NCBI GenBank assembly: GCA_933228895.1
Contig: OW121854.1
Coordinates: forward strand, 9,427,131-9,491,130
DNA length: 64,000 nucleotides
From: Platycnemis pennipes
Lineage: Eukaryota > Arthropoda > Insecta > Odonata > Platycnemididae
Direction of reading: 5' to 3'
Of this stretch, positions 45,951 through 57,765 are shown piece after piece. Within the stretch, counting starts at the first letter, position 1; each line of letters starts with the position of its first letter. The notes beneath the pieces were generated by a model that was given only the letters and a program-made list of their open reading frames with translations, was not told where the DNA came from and did not search any database. A program made the position numbers and the translations under genes.

Positions 45951-48400
45951 TTGTCATGGGTGACTTTTCGAGTCTTCACCGAGTGTGACAACAGTTTCGC
46001 CGGTATTCCCACCGGCATCTTTACAGACGAAGGTTGTCGCAACAAGGCTATCAAGACCTGAAAGCCCATGGAGAGAAATTCTTCGAACCAGCTTCGCAGA
46101 AGTCTATAGGCCAACATCAGTGATACATCCGTTCGACATACATTTGGTGGGCGAAGGAAGAAATTTTTTTTGCGGAAATTTGGAGACAGAGTTGGAGATT
46201 GGTAGAAGAGTTTTAGAGCGACTGGCTACAGATGGCAGTTATTTAAGGTAAAATGCTTGACATGTGCCTAAGATAGATAAAATAAATGGGAACTTTAGAT
46301 CAGATGAAGAGATTAAGTAATGTGGTTATCCAAATTCTTGAATGTTGAAGGAAAGTGGGCAAGCACAATTATGTACAAAAGTAGAGATAAGATCAGAAAC
46401 ATACCCCTACCGGCGATAAATTACTATGTGTATACAACTATGATTACTATTTGTTTTCTACCGGTGAAGGTAGGTCTATATTGGGCATTTAATTCTTCCC
46501 ACACCCTAAATTTCACTCGATGTCCATCTTTAGCCACTCATACCTCTTGCCTTCCATCATTTTATCCAAGCTACCCGTTCTTCTCCTCCCTCTTCCCCAC
46601 TTATGCCCAGCGTTCTTCCCTCAATCACGTCTTTTAAAACGCTATCCTCATTTATAACCTTTTCCATCCACACCTTCTGCCTTGTCCTAATTTCGTCTAT
46701 CAAATTTCATTCCTCTCCTACCGTTTCTAGCACCCAAATATGATGAGTGACATAAAATGAATGGTGAAACTAAAAGTTTGAGCTGTAGACTTTCATGACA
46801 AAATCATGATGGCATTTATTAATGACGTAAATCAAAGATTTTCTCCTACCAATTTTTAATTCAGTAGAATACCAAAGTTACATGATGGAAGCAATCAAAT
46901 ATATTCACCAACTTCTGAATTCTTAATTTTATTTTATATACCATGATTTCTCGTAAAGAGATCATGCCTTAATACGGTTCATTTATTAGACCTACCATAG
47001 AGAATACAGAAGTGGTCTTTTATTTATCAAGCGTCCATTGAAAAAGCCAGAGCAGGTATAAGAAACGACCACGGACTTATTTCGCAATAAACGTTATTTA
47101 TCTAACATCTGTTTTGCTTCCTTACGTCTATCATATATCTACGCTATAAGTTACGGATGCTAGTAATATTTTATAACTCTATTATATAATATTATCAGAC
47201 AGTTCCAACATTCTGGTTCTGGTTCAAAGCAAAGATGTCTATTTCTGGCAATGAGTTGGTACTAACGTATTTGTAGCCTTGAAAGCCCTTTGCGATTCAC
47301 ATAGCCGTTAAGGAAGACTGATCACCAATGTTGAAGCCTTATCCAATTCCGCGCGACATCTACCTCGGTTAAGGTCCTGTCTGTTCGGAGAAAGGACGTG
47401 GAGTCCCGACCTCCAATGGGATTAACCTGATGAAATCGTCTGAGACCGTGGCACCAATCAGTCTCCCGCCCACTAACGAGGCCTCACTCTTGAATCCACA
47501 CCCTTGCTTGAAAACCGCTCATTCAACAAAGCCACCGTACCTACTGAATAAAGAAGGGGTCCCTGGTTTTACGGCTTCCATTGAAATGTCGAAGCAGATA
47601 AAAAAAGAAACGACCACGCAGTTCTTATTTCGCAACGGAATTTGACAGTTCTAAGGATGGAAATACTGAGGCGAAACCCAGAGGTAAATTTAATTAAACG
47701 ATTCATTTCGACCGGCTTCAAGTCTTGTGGCCTCATCTCCCACTCGCAGTGAACCAAGGTAGGTCGGCGGTTATCTGATGGACTACAGAGTCAAATGTGG
47801 TGAGAGTAGGAGCGATTCTGGGAAAGTTCATGCGAACTGTCCGACCTCCGCCAAGAGGTTTTGAACTTTTACCTGAGAGCCATTCCCTTTATTGGAAAAG
47901 AAGATTGATTATTGAGAAAATAAAGGGCCATTTCCCTTCTTCGAGGACGAAGCAAGGATATAATTCACGAGCCAAACCTAAAATAATTTTCCTACCGAAA
48001 AATTTATTGGCAGTGAATCTTGCCAAACACTGAGTCCAGTAGCACTGCGAATGAAATTTAATTTATTAAGGAAATAAATAAGTTGCTTTTCTTAGAATTT
48101 TGCTCATTATACGACCGCTTGTTTGAATCTAAAATTTATTCTTAAAGTATCCTAACATATCTAGAACGTATATTTAACCAGACATTGAGTAACTGGGTCG
48201 CTGTGACTGTTTACGTTCGTTCGAGTATATCCTGTCTCTATTTAATGATGAAAATATACATTGAAAATTGATATCACATAAACAACTCCCACTGCCTATT
48301 TAAATGGTGTTTTCCAATGTATGCCGGACGTGGAGACACCACAAAACTTTAGAAGGTCTCAGAATTAATACCTGTGTCAGGGTAAATATTGAACGTTTTT
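45951..48400. other. Non-coding stretch with an internal duplicated block
   Basis: GCGTCCATTGAAAAAGCCAG at 47031 through ACTTATTTCGCAA (about 47088) recurs at 47574-47633 (CTTCCATTGAAATGTCGAAG, AGAAACGACCACGCAG, CTTATTTCGCAA), 543 bp away. Frames at 45985-46251 and 47430-48033 show no recognisable motif. Confidence 0.45.
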
Positions 48401-48519
48401 CTTGGGATCAAATTTACATTATTGCTGCGATACGACCTTTAAAGTTGCAGCTTCCTCAAGCCTAATTCGAAAAAAAACAAGTTTAACTGCAAAGAGAACA
48501 AAAAAAATTGGAAAAATAA

Positions 48520-48850
48520 GTCGGTGTCGAACCCAGAGAATGGTCCAGTTCGCTCCCATAGGACTCGAGTACTCCCCGCGGTCACCATCACATCGGAGAA
48601 GAGCACGTGCTCTTTCGCAGGAGCGGGAAAAAGGCGCGCGAGCTGCTCTGGTGCGCACGCGCGAGGATGGACACGCGAATCGCGGAGAGCGCAGGTACAC
48701 AAAACAAATGAAAAAATAATGCGATAAAAACGCTCCGCGAACAACGGCGCCACTCGAGAGCGAGCGGATTCAACACAAGAGCACTGGATGAAGGCGGACG
48801 CGCGCAGCGCGAGCCCATTCTGGATCTCAGCGCGCCTCCGTGCACTCGTT
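48520..48850. promoter_or_regulatory. CpG-rich island, possible promoter
   Basis: CpG is dense from 48590 to 48840 (GGCGCGCGAGCTGC, GCGCACGCGCGAGG, GACGCGCGCAGCGCGAGCCC) in a background where it is rare. Short open frames occur on both strands here, none convincing. Plus-strand GCGCAG followed by GTACAC could be a donor. I cannot tell strand or use; it may be an internal promoter of the split gene or an unrelated regulatory site. Confidence 0.4.
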
Positions 48851-49373
48851 AACTGCGCTCCCAGAGAGTTGTTTGTTTTTTCTTCACTTAGGTATTTTTC
48901 TCACTTTCTCAACGCAAAAATTTTAATCCGCTATTCGTCACAGAATTAAGATCAGCTGATGAAGGAATTTGGGAGTTTTCATTGTCTGAAATATACAAGA
49001 ATTTTAACACCTATATCTCCTGGCGATTTATTTCAATCTATCTTTTGATAAACTCAATATTAACTCTTAATAGGTCCCGATGTATATTGGGACGAGAGAG
49101 GTCGCATACGGTTTAAAAGACCGTGTGTAATAAAGTGGGCAATGCACGTTCCTTTTATCCAAGTTAAAGATTACTTGAAGTTAAAATTGTGATTGATAAT
49201 GCAGTTACTTGATGAAAAATAAATAAAATAATGATTTGATTCTTAGAAAATAATACTGTGACGTTTTTATAATTCATTATGATTTACATACGAAATACGA
49301 GCTACGGAAAACCTAGGATATCAAGTGTAACTAATAATAAACAAAATATATGCATTTAAATTAACATAATTTT
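48851..49373. other. Stretch with nothing recognised
   Basis: AT-rich, no frame or repeat identified. Confidence 0.5.
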
Positions 49374-49795
49374 AAAATTTGTTAAAATATTTAGGTACCA
49401 TTATGAACATTAAGATATCATGTAGTAGCAATCCCTCTGCGAAAGATAAACACTAAGATATCGTTCCAAGAGATGAAACAGTATCGCCATCTCTCGATTA
49501 TAGCTCGAAACTAACTACCGACAGCATTAAAAAATTAACTACGCCGCATTTCCAGTGCCAGCAGTCCTAATATTTTGTCAAATTTAAAATTTGTTAATAT
49601 TTGTATGGATACCATTATGGAGGATGTGATATCGTGTAGTAGCAATCCCTCTGCCAAAGATAAACAGTAAGATATCGTGCCCTAGAGAAATAAAACAGTT
49701 TCGTCATCTCTCGGTAGTAGCTAGAAACTAACGACCGGCAGCATAAAAAAATTAATTACACCGCATTTCCAGTGCAAGCACTTCTAATATTTTTT
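49374..49795 (+). repeat. Tandem dimer of a ~214-bp unit
   Basis: ACCATTATG at 49397 recurs at 49611, an offset of 214. Long shared runs include GTAGTAGCAATCCCTCTGC, AAAGATAAACA, AAGATATCGT, CATCTCTCG and CCGCATTTCCAGTGC. The two units differ by roughly one base in ten. Two units only; it may be the edge of a satellite family located elsewhere. Confidence 0.88.
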
Positions 49796-50394
49796 TACTG
49801 ATGGCAGAAAGAGGTTTAGAAATAAGGTACTGAAAAGAAGAGTCAAGCAAAGAAGACCACTGTTAAATTTTTGCATTTAAAAGAATCAACACGGTCTTTA
49901 AGACGTTGCACGACCTCTTAAGGGTTAAGCTAATTTAGAACTCAACATGATAAATCGTTTTCTTTCTCATTATGGGGTTGTGGTGGGGAGCATATTATTT
50001 TCATGCTATTGCAAGAATTCTGCTTCGAACCCACGTATTGTTCGTGACTTTTCACAAGCATACCGGTCTCTTGATGTGAATCCTGTCAGCAGAAAACAAT
50101 GAAATATTCTTCGTCCTGACGGTCCTGACAAATGTGACCCTAAACTGAAAACCGCTGACCCCTGTCATAGAGATATCTTATATTTTCACGTAATTTAGTA
50201 TACCTATATCTATGAATTACAATCTTCAATGCGTATACGTAGTATAGAGTCAGTATGGGCTTTCATTTTTATCTTCGAGTTGCATGCTTTTAAGTAATCA
50301 GCATCACAAGAGGCTTTATTACATAGAAAAAATAAAGACAATTATGCATTGACATTCGGCTTCAGCAGTACAAGCACTCAATAAAACCTACTGC

Positions 50395-50468
50395 GCTTAG
50401 CTGATAGGAGTATAGAGTGGAGAGGTCCGTCAAACAATCTTATGATTGTTGACTGATGATGTTGCCCT
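50395..50468 (+). mobile_element. 3' end of a GATGAT-tailed LINE, decayed
   Basis: CTTAGCTGATAGGAGTATAG, GAGTGGAGAGGTCCGTCAAA and TTGTTGACTGATGATG parallel the LADRR.EWR.ASN codons, stop and tail of 31590-31845. Confidence 0.68.
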
Positions 50469-50470
50469 TA

Positions 50471-50980
50471 AGCAGCGTTTACACGTAGAACTTGACTGCT
50501 ATGACAGTTGCGAGATGCGTGATGTATCTATATCGCTACTGTTATGATGCGTCTGCACCTACTTCTATGAGCCGCTAGTTAGGCGTTGCCACAACAAATA
50601 AAAAGCGTTTTATTTTAATAGTGAATTTCGCTTAAATTTTCATTAAATTCATCAAGCAATAAATTTCATTGACGATTATCTTTTGTTCCAATTCTTTAAC
50701 AAGTAGAATCTCCCCTTTTGCGGAGGAATATCCTTGTTATTATAACCAAATTCCGTCGTGTATTGCTTTACGTTGGCGATTGTTGCGATTGTGTTGGATA
50801 CAATTCCGCTGGAAAGTAGACGGGCTTCAACTTTGCTAATAGCTCGAACGTGGACCGATAGTTTTCGCATGTGTCCAGTATCGACCTGAACTCGCATCGC
50901 CGTTGCTATTTACACATGCGAGTAGGGCTTAACAGTTGTTAGCAGTTGACTGCTATGGCAGTGTACGTGTAAACGCGCCT
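50471..50980. mobile_element. Inverted-repeat element with TTA duplication (PIF/Harbinger-like)
   Basis: AGCAGCGTTTACACGTA (50471-50487) and TACGTGTAAACGCGCCT (50964-50980) are inverse complements at 15 of 17 bases. TTA flanks both sides (50468-50470, 50981-50983). Subterminal GACTGCTATG(A/G)CAGT also recurs inverted. A 3-bp TTA/TAA duplication is typical of PIF/Harbinger. A 73-codon minus frame (50676-50897) shows no transposase signature. Confidence 0.78.
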
Positions 50981-51178
50981 TTAGAGTAACGTTAATAGGT
51001 TGATGTGTCTTAAAAGAATTTCCATAGGATAAAAATTAAGCTTGCATCAAAAGATGATTCGCCACTTTAACCACTCGTAACGAGCTGATATCTCACACTC
51101 GCGTAGTCATCATTCGGCAGGAATCAGCAATATTCGCAACGAAAGACGCGTGACTCACACAATGAAATTTTCACTCAC

Positions 51179-51227
51179 CGTTTCTGAGCGACCAACCCCT
51201 TCTTGCGAAACAATACGAAAGGCATGC
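51179..51227 (-). CDS. Candidate 49-bp internal exon, minus strand
   Basis: The minus strand has AAAAGTTCCGTTTTCTAAG as acceptor, then 49 bp ending CAGAAACG before the strong donor GTGAGTGA. All three frames are open, so the frame is set only by the neighbours. Taking the phase demanded by the exon at 27818-27877, it reads MPFVLFRKKGLVAQK and joins that exon through a CGA codon (R). Its 5' phase then fits the end of the candidate exon 62967-63150. Length modulo three is what both neighbours need, which would happen by chance one time in three. Composition is only slightly above background. It is placed about 23 kb upstream of the next exon. Confidence 0.33.
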
Positions 51228-53400
51228 CTTAGAAAACGGAACTTTTTGTCCCGTGATTTTCTGGTGAAAGCCGGGGAAAGTGACAAAAGCACTGTCGGAA
51301 AACTTCGAAAGCGAAAACAGTCAAAGCCAAGTAGGCCTAGTTTCTGCATAAAATGTAGTGACACATTAATTGTGTAATATGTAGTGGAATATAGCAAAAT
51401 AACAGATATATTTGTTCAAGACGAATCTTAAAGCCTAAATAATACATTTGTTTTTCATGCGCGTGTTAAACATTATGTTAAGCTACGTATAATTAATTAG
51501 GGACGGGATTATTGAAACCTCAAGACAATTTATGTCTCTAACACGGTCATTTTAATCATCCCCCTTCGTGTTATTTCACTCCCAATCTAAAATTTGCATA
51601 ATTTTTATTGTTTGTTGTCATATGTTTTATTGGGATCAAAAATATTTAGTTCTTTTCTTGCAATATGAGTGTTATTTCCTAAGGAAATCTGAAGATTTGA
51701 TACTGTAAATTTGCTGTATATATTAGATAAATCTCCACAGATGTATTTTTGTCTCTGACCTTCCTAGAGCATGAAATATTGTGTTACGCTCGGAATTCAT
51801 GGTATTCAATAACATCGATGTTACCCTTGGTGTTTATGATGATAGTTCGATTTGTAGCCACATGTGGTGTCACTTTCTCATATACGCCGTGTACTCTGAT
51901 TGGCTGCCTGTAGGGTTCCCACACGTAAGAGCGTGCTAACATGACTAGAAAAAGGGAATGTAGTCGTAATATTTGAGATATCCCTGAGGGTGATGATTTT
52001 GTATGACGTTTTCCATGTATAATTGTCAAAGCGATGGAATGATCGTGAAATTCAGACTAAACAAATTGTAACTTTCGAATGAATCAACTGCAACACAGCA
52101 AATTCATAGAATTACTTTATGACCAAAAATAACATTACCATCGGGCCAATAGAAAACCTGACATCGGTAATCCGTTCTGCTCTAGTATGAAGAATTTCAT
52201 ATTAGCCCTTAATTGCTTGACCCTGAAATTTAGCTACAATTTTTCGCCTATCTTCAATCAAAACTCAACTTCAAATCTTATACTCCTAAAGAATGACGAA
52301 GCATATCCTATTTTACGGAATTTTTCAACCATATATAAGGTTTATTTAAAGGTCTATTTGCCTCAGCAAATAATTAGATTGAATCTCCAAGTCATATTAC
52401 GTGAACGCTTCTTGTAACTTCTTCTGTAATATCCCAATCTTTTTCACCGAGACCGGGGCTAGTTTTCATTTGTTTTTGCTCGCTCGAGTTTTACGACCGA
52501 CAAGAAAATTTAATGAGCAGTAAAAATGTGAAAAGAAAACAAGTATTTAAATCGGTATAAAGATTAAAATCTCCTTGATCATTCCTTCCAGAATACTTTT
52601 ACCAAAAGAAATAATGCATAAACACTTCAAATAAAAGAACAGCAGAGTCAAATGCAAAGGCACGTTGAGCAATATTCGTACAAAACTCTCAAATCTCGAC
52701 AAAATCTAGGTCAGTCGGCGTTCAATTAGTCAGTCGAGTGACACTAAGAGAAACGTCAGCAGTCCGCGCAATTTGCCACTGAATCTAACTCGTACTTTTT
52801 CAATTGCCCACCTTATTCAACGAAACTAGTTCATATTTCGAAACGCCAATACTCTAAAACGGTTTGTGTGCGCTTAAATCTGGAAATGAGGTTCCCCCGA
52901 CTGCGGAGACACTTTGAGCTGATTCATACAGAGCGACCCAATGCTTCAGGAGAATATCCTTTGGCAAAGTTACCAGACCTTGCATTCACAATCGAAGTAT
53001 TCCAATTCCGCACTTATAGACCTCATAAAATAAAATATCTTCTTCCGTCTACGAGGAAAAAAGATTGAAACTTTGAATACGGAGTTACGTGAGAAAAGAT
53101 TAGAACATGTAGTTAGGTCACATTTCAAAAAGTACTTTTCGAGATTTTTTTCCAAGGTGTTACATAATAGGACAGAATGAATGAATGCAAGGTAATTAAT
53201 TGATATATTATTCATGATTAGAATCAAAAAGGTATTGTGATAACTTATTGATATATTTTGATAATATTTATTGGTGATAGAGATCCAAATAGACAAAATG
53301 GAACCAGTCATTCAGCTGTTTCTGAAATATTACAGAAGTATTTGGAAACTGTAGTTTTAGTGAACTTATTTGAGACATCAGTTCCTGCAGGAATACTCGG
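51228..53400. other. Intron-like stretch, AT-rich
   Basis: Frames at 51784-52029 (minus), 52868-53068 (plus) and 52970-53311 (minus) have no recognised motif or splice context. No mobile element identified. Confidence 0.48.
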
Positions 53401-53409
53401 GAATAGGGT

Positions 53410-53560
53410 ACAAAATCTGGTAGTTGAAATTGCATTGGTATCCCTGCTAGGATGCTGCGTGTAGAGAAAACCAAGTTCAATACTCAGTCCATCGCATGGG
53501 ACGTAAGATAAGACCCCTCGGCAGATTTCACTAAGCGCATGCTTATGACGTTCATTGTTT
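53410..53560 (+). mobile_element. SINE S1 fragment, plus orientation
   Basis: ACTCAGTCCATCGCATGGGA, CGTAAGATAAGACCCCTCGG and TTTCACTAAG..CATGCTTATG parallel the S1 body. Head poorly preserved or missing. Confidence 0.55.
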
Positions 53561-53845
53561 TAATCCCTTGTGTATTAGCTTGAAAGTATGAGAACATTAT
53601 TTGAACCTAAATATGGAGCAAGATTTAATGGCAATGGTGTATAGCCGCAGTAACTGTAGGCATAATACTGGAATTTTACGAAGCTCAATATTACTATGGA
53701 GAAATAATGGAAATCAAATGGAAAAATAGAGTTTGTGACCTTATTTTAAGTATTTTTCAATGTCTAAAGGTGCTTACCAGTTATTAAAATATCAATAGAC
53801 GTTTATGTAGTGGATTAGAGTGGATTGTAACCCATTATAGGCATC

Positions 53846-54052
53846 AGACTGCTCTTAACGAATGACGTCAAAGGGGTCACGGTTTAACGTCCCAACCGAC
53901 GGACGGAGTACTGCACTCTGAAGTGGTTTCCTCACAGTTCTTAAGAAGGTAATCAGACATCTCTTGAGTATCGCTACTACTGATGGTATACAAACCCGGG
54001 TCTTCGGTATGGGAAGGCATAACTTCAACTACCCCACCCTAATTCCCTACCG
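53846..54052 (-). mobile_element. SINE S1, minus orientation
   Basis: CAGACTGCTCTTAACGAATG, GGGGTCACGGTTTAACGTCC, CGACGGACGGAGTACTGCAC, then TACAAACCCGGGTCTTCGG (box B region) and TACCCCACCCTAATTCCC. Order and spacing match the family. Confidence 0.85.
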
Positions 54053-57000
54053 CGAGAGTAGGATACCAACAGGTTAAGAAGACTTCCGGGTAAAATTTCA
54101 GCTAATGTAAACCGGATACAAACCAGGCGTAAGAGTTTAACAGTAGCAGTCGAAAATTGCAAAGAGATGATAAATTCCTCCTATCGTTCAAGAGCACTTA
54201 CGTCCAGACGGCGCGAAGAATCAACAGAAAACTTCCGTTGATTCCGTACCCAGATGTGTATCATCACGTCTGCCCACTTACGAGATAAAACTGTGACCCC
54301 AACGTGAACATTCTTGCCCACTATCTTCATCAAATACTAGTTATGAAGCATGTCTGTAAACAAGATGGTCGTCGGGATTAACGGAGACGATTTACAACGA
54401 ATGATAGCTCTTCGCCCCAGAACACTAAGCAGAAAAGTGATTTGGAGATCACTAAAACACCTCAAGGAAGAATAAACCAGTAACCATCTGAATTATCTGG
54501 ACATAACGTACCTTAAGTCATTCGGAGGTGGAGAACTGCAACATGTAACTTCGAGTTCAAAGGACATTTTCCTATCCACGCCTGAAAATGACACGAACCC
54601 ATAGCTTTTTTAAAACCTGGAAGTAGGACCTATATTTGGAGAATTTTTCTCTCAGGGAATAGAGCATGTTGCCATAATTGTCTATAAACGCTTCTGACCC
54701 AGCGTGAAATGATTAATTATTCCTTAGAATACGTTCGACTAGTTCAAGACACTTCGTCGATGATTGTACATACGAGGAGAAACATTTCCATGAAGATAAA
54801 ATGAGAATTTTCAACTAACCTGACTGCACTTCTCTTTACCAACCCTCAAAAAGCGAATAACAAATGTTTTATGTCTCTTCCTTTCTTTCTCCAAATATTT
54901 ATGCTTTTGGATGAAATCCTTTATGCAATATTTTAGCCAGGAATACCACTCTACGATGCGTAATCTATAAGGAAACGTAAACCGCAAACAGCAACATAGT
55001 AATCTAGAGTTTTATTCAATCGAAGAAAGAATTCAGTGTGCTTAAATTTTTATCCAAACTGGATCGGAAAGTACGGTAAGGATTGTGAATGCTACTTTTT
55101 AAAACGCTTGACTGAGGCGTCTACAATCAAATAAATATGGAATAACGATCAATTTCAACTAAATACCATTCATCTCAAGTGACCACCAAAACAATACCTT
55201 AGGGGCAAAGCTACCTATTTCCTTGGTCCTTCAATAGTTTCTCTCTGAAAGACAAGAGTGATGAGAAGCTTACGAAAAACTGATAGAAGCTAAATATTTG
55301 GCCATAAAGTCTGATTCTAGGGCTTGAAAGAATTGCCATTTGCTCTCTAGAGAACAGGGCAGGCTTGAATCAAACTTAGTGGACGGATGTTACCTCGAGA
55401 TTTGATGGATTGGAAATGCGCGCCACAGAACGAAACGAGCACCGCCTACACAGCACCATTGTGCAACGCAAGAAAATCAGCTCGCTCCGGCTCTCAACGG
55501 GTGTCCGACACCAAAAAAAATCCACACCCACTCTTATCTGCACCGAAATGGAAAAAAAATGCTACCACGCCTAATTATTGCTATCTTGTTTGTTCTTTAA
55601 GGTAAAATCCCCCACCCCCGCAATGCTATACAAGGAAAGAGGAGACGCAATCACTCTTCGACTCTGCGTGGTAGTTAAGTACGTTTCTAACATAAATATT
55701 TGACCATAAATACGTTATGTAATACGTTATTATATTTAGATCATCGTATCATGCACATCTGGATAGTAAATGCGACTTAAAGGCCTCCAGCGTCAATGTT
55801 ACCAACTAGTCTTTAAATTATTAATGTCATTGAACCTCAATACTATAAAGCGTATTTATTGAAAATTTGTTACGGTGAAGCACTAAAGGTGTTAGGGCAC
55901 CGACTCAAAATGTTACCGGCGTGCAAACTACATTACCTCAGGTAATGCATGTAAACTTGCATCAGTACTTACCCTCATGGTTCGAAGATCATGGTCTCTG
56001 AAACTTACTTCACTGAGCATAATATTAGGTGAAAATTTCAAACTGTCAAAGTGCCGTATCAAAAATGAAATATGGCATTTTAATTATTTAGGCAGCATTC
56101 AGTTGGCTGGAAAATGCGTGATCTCATGAAATCGTTTTCCTAATTATCAACATCGGAAGAGGCAGATGAATTGCAGAGGTTTCCCTCGTCAACAGCGGTA
56201 GGAAAGGCTAAGATTTTTTAAAAGAGTGCAATAGAACTTTCATCTGTGTAACCATATCATCAGCAGAATCAGGTGGGGGATCATTAGCAGGCCGCAGATT
56301 TACACCACATTGTCTTAGAATATTTAAGGCCGATTGCTTCTCTGAGGTAGTCGTAAAGATATCGAAAGCTTTATTGTGCAACGGTCGGTTAAATAAAAAA
56401 ATTAACTCAAGGAAATAAACATGGAAGAAAAGGCTTGGATTCAATTCTCCGCGTAGAATAAATAACAATTTAAAGTGATATCAAGATACTATTAATAAAA
56501 CACGCTAGAGTGTTTTAATTCATACACTGCCTTAGTCATGTCACAGTTCCAAGCAGTTAACCCATAAAAAATACAACAAATTATTTAATCGAAGCTTGAT
56601 GGAGAGTCTCTACTCAACATTGCATTTCATTTTCCCATTGCCTCTATTTAATCTCTTAAATCGACATATTTCTTACCCCGATTGATACCTTCCGTTAACA
56701 TTAACTATATCAAGATTCAGTGGCGCACCCAGAAATTTTCATGCGGGAGTGGGGGAGGGGGCGTACCCCCCCCCCTCCCGATCTTTTGCAAAGTGTAACC
56801 AAAACGTTATTTTAATCATTATGTATTGAATGTTATAGCAATTAATTAGTTATTACATGCATGCATCCTATAAGTAGCCATGTCATATTTACAAGCAAAA
56901 ATAGTCAAAATCTTTAAGGACTATGCTAAATTAGTTGTGTATCACAGCAGATAAAATAGCCTTTCTTTTTACCTTTGTTCAAGTCATACTCGAGTAAAGT

Positions 57001-57099
57001 GATATAACGAGTTTTTCCTATTTTTATCCAATTGCTGCTACCATGCGACAGTGACTTGACAATTAAAGATTAATTTTCCCTTCACTTTAGTGTAGGAAC
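54053..57099. other. Long stretch without a supported gene
   Basis: A C-run of about 12 occurs at 56765-56777. Frames at 55387-55605 and 56208-56468 show no motif. No element was recognised. Confidence 0.48.
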
Positions 57100-57170
57100 G
57101 TAGTGAATGCTTGGTGGAAACTCACCCTCTGCCACACACCCTCGAGGTGGCTCGGAAGGGAGTCAGTAGT
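57100..57170 (+). mobile_element. LINE 3' tail
   Basis: GTGAATGCTTGGTGGAAACT, CACCCTCTGCCACACACCCT and CGAGGTGGCTCGGAAGGG follow the LINE end; the GTAGAT tract is lost. Confidence 0.75.
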
Positions 57171-57228
57171 TATAGACCAACCTCACCGTTTAATGATATA
57201 GAGTGTAATTAAATTAACTTTTGTAGCT

Positions 57229-57270
57229 TCACCACTATTCTCGACCGGTTTCAGAACTTGCGTGTTATTA
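57229..57270 (-). repeat. Isolated foldback-type box
   Basis: The minus strand reads CTTGATAATAACACGCAAGT followed by TCTGAAACCGGTCGAGAA. It matches the box order seen in the foldback elements (TGAT.A, short stem, GAAAC, self-complementary ACCGGT). No inverted partner was found close by. Confidence 0.45.
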
Positions 57271-57554
57271 TCAAGCAAAAAATGTTGAAGCCGATTGGGG
57301 TTCTCAAGGAATTGTGTAGAAACTACATGGTTCATTTACTTTTTCCCTCTCAAATATGCACTCTAAATTCCATAAAGTCAACTCGTGGATCATTGAAGAC
57401 GTACTCACCGACTCAATTACCACTCCTCCCACTATTATGCATACATCAAGTACCTCCCATATCTCTCACTGTGTTTTCAAGTCTGCAACAGCAGTGAAAG
57501 GCGCTTCAGACCGAGATGAAAGGAATGAGGATGGGGATGGAAATGAAGATGGAA

Positions 57555-57609
57555 TCCCCTGCCACAAACCTTTGAGGTGGCTTGCAGGGTATTGTGTAGA
57601 TGTAGATGA
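57555..57609 (+). mobile_element. LINE 3' tail
   Basis: CCCCTGCCACAAACCTTTGA, GGTGGCTTGCAGGGTATTGT and GTAGATGTAGATG give the terminal half of the tail, directly abutting a SINE. Confidence 0.83.
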
Positions 57610-57611
57610 AG

Positions 57612-57765
57612 GGAAGAATGGTAGAGAAACCAGGCGTCGGCATTAGTCTGCTTTCAACGAATGGCGCCAAGGGGGACACGGCTTAACGTCCCATCCGACG
57701 GACGGAGTACCTATTGGACTTGAAGTTCTCGCCACAAAGGACTAAAGCAAGGGCTGGTGTACCAC
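57612..57765 (-). mobile_element. SINE S1, head-truncated, minus orientation
   Basis: AGAGAAACCAGGCGTCGGCA, TTAGTCTGC, GGCTTAACGTCCCATCCGAC and GGACGGAGTACC are S1 body. The tRNA-like head is missing beyond about 57765. Confidence 0.85.
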
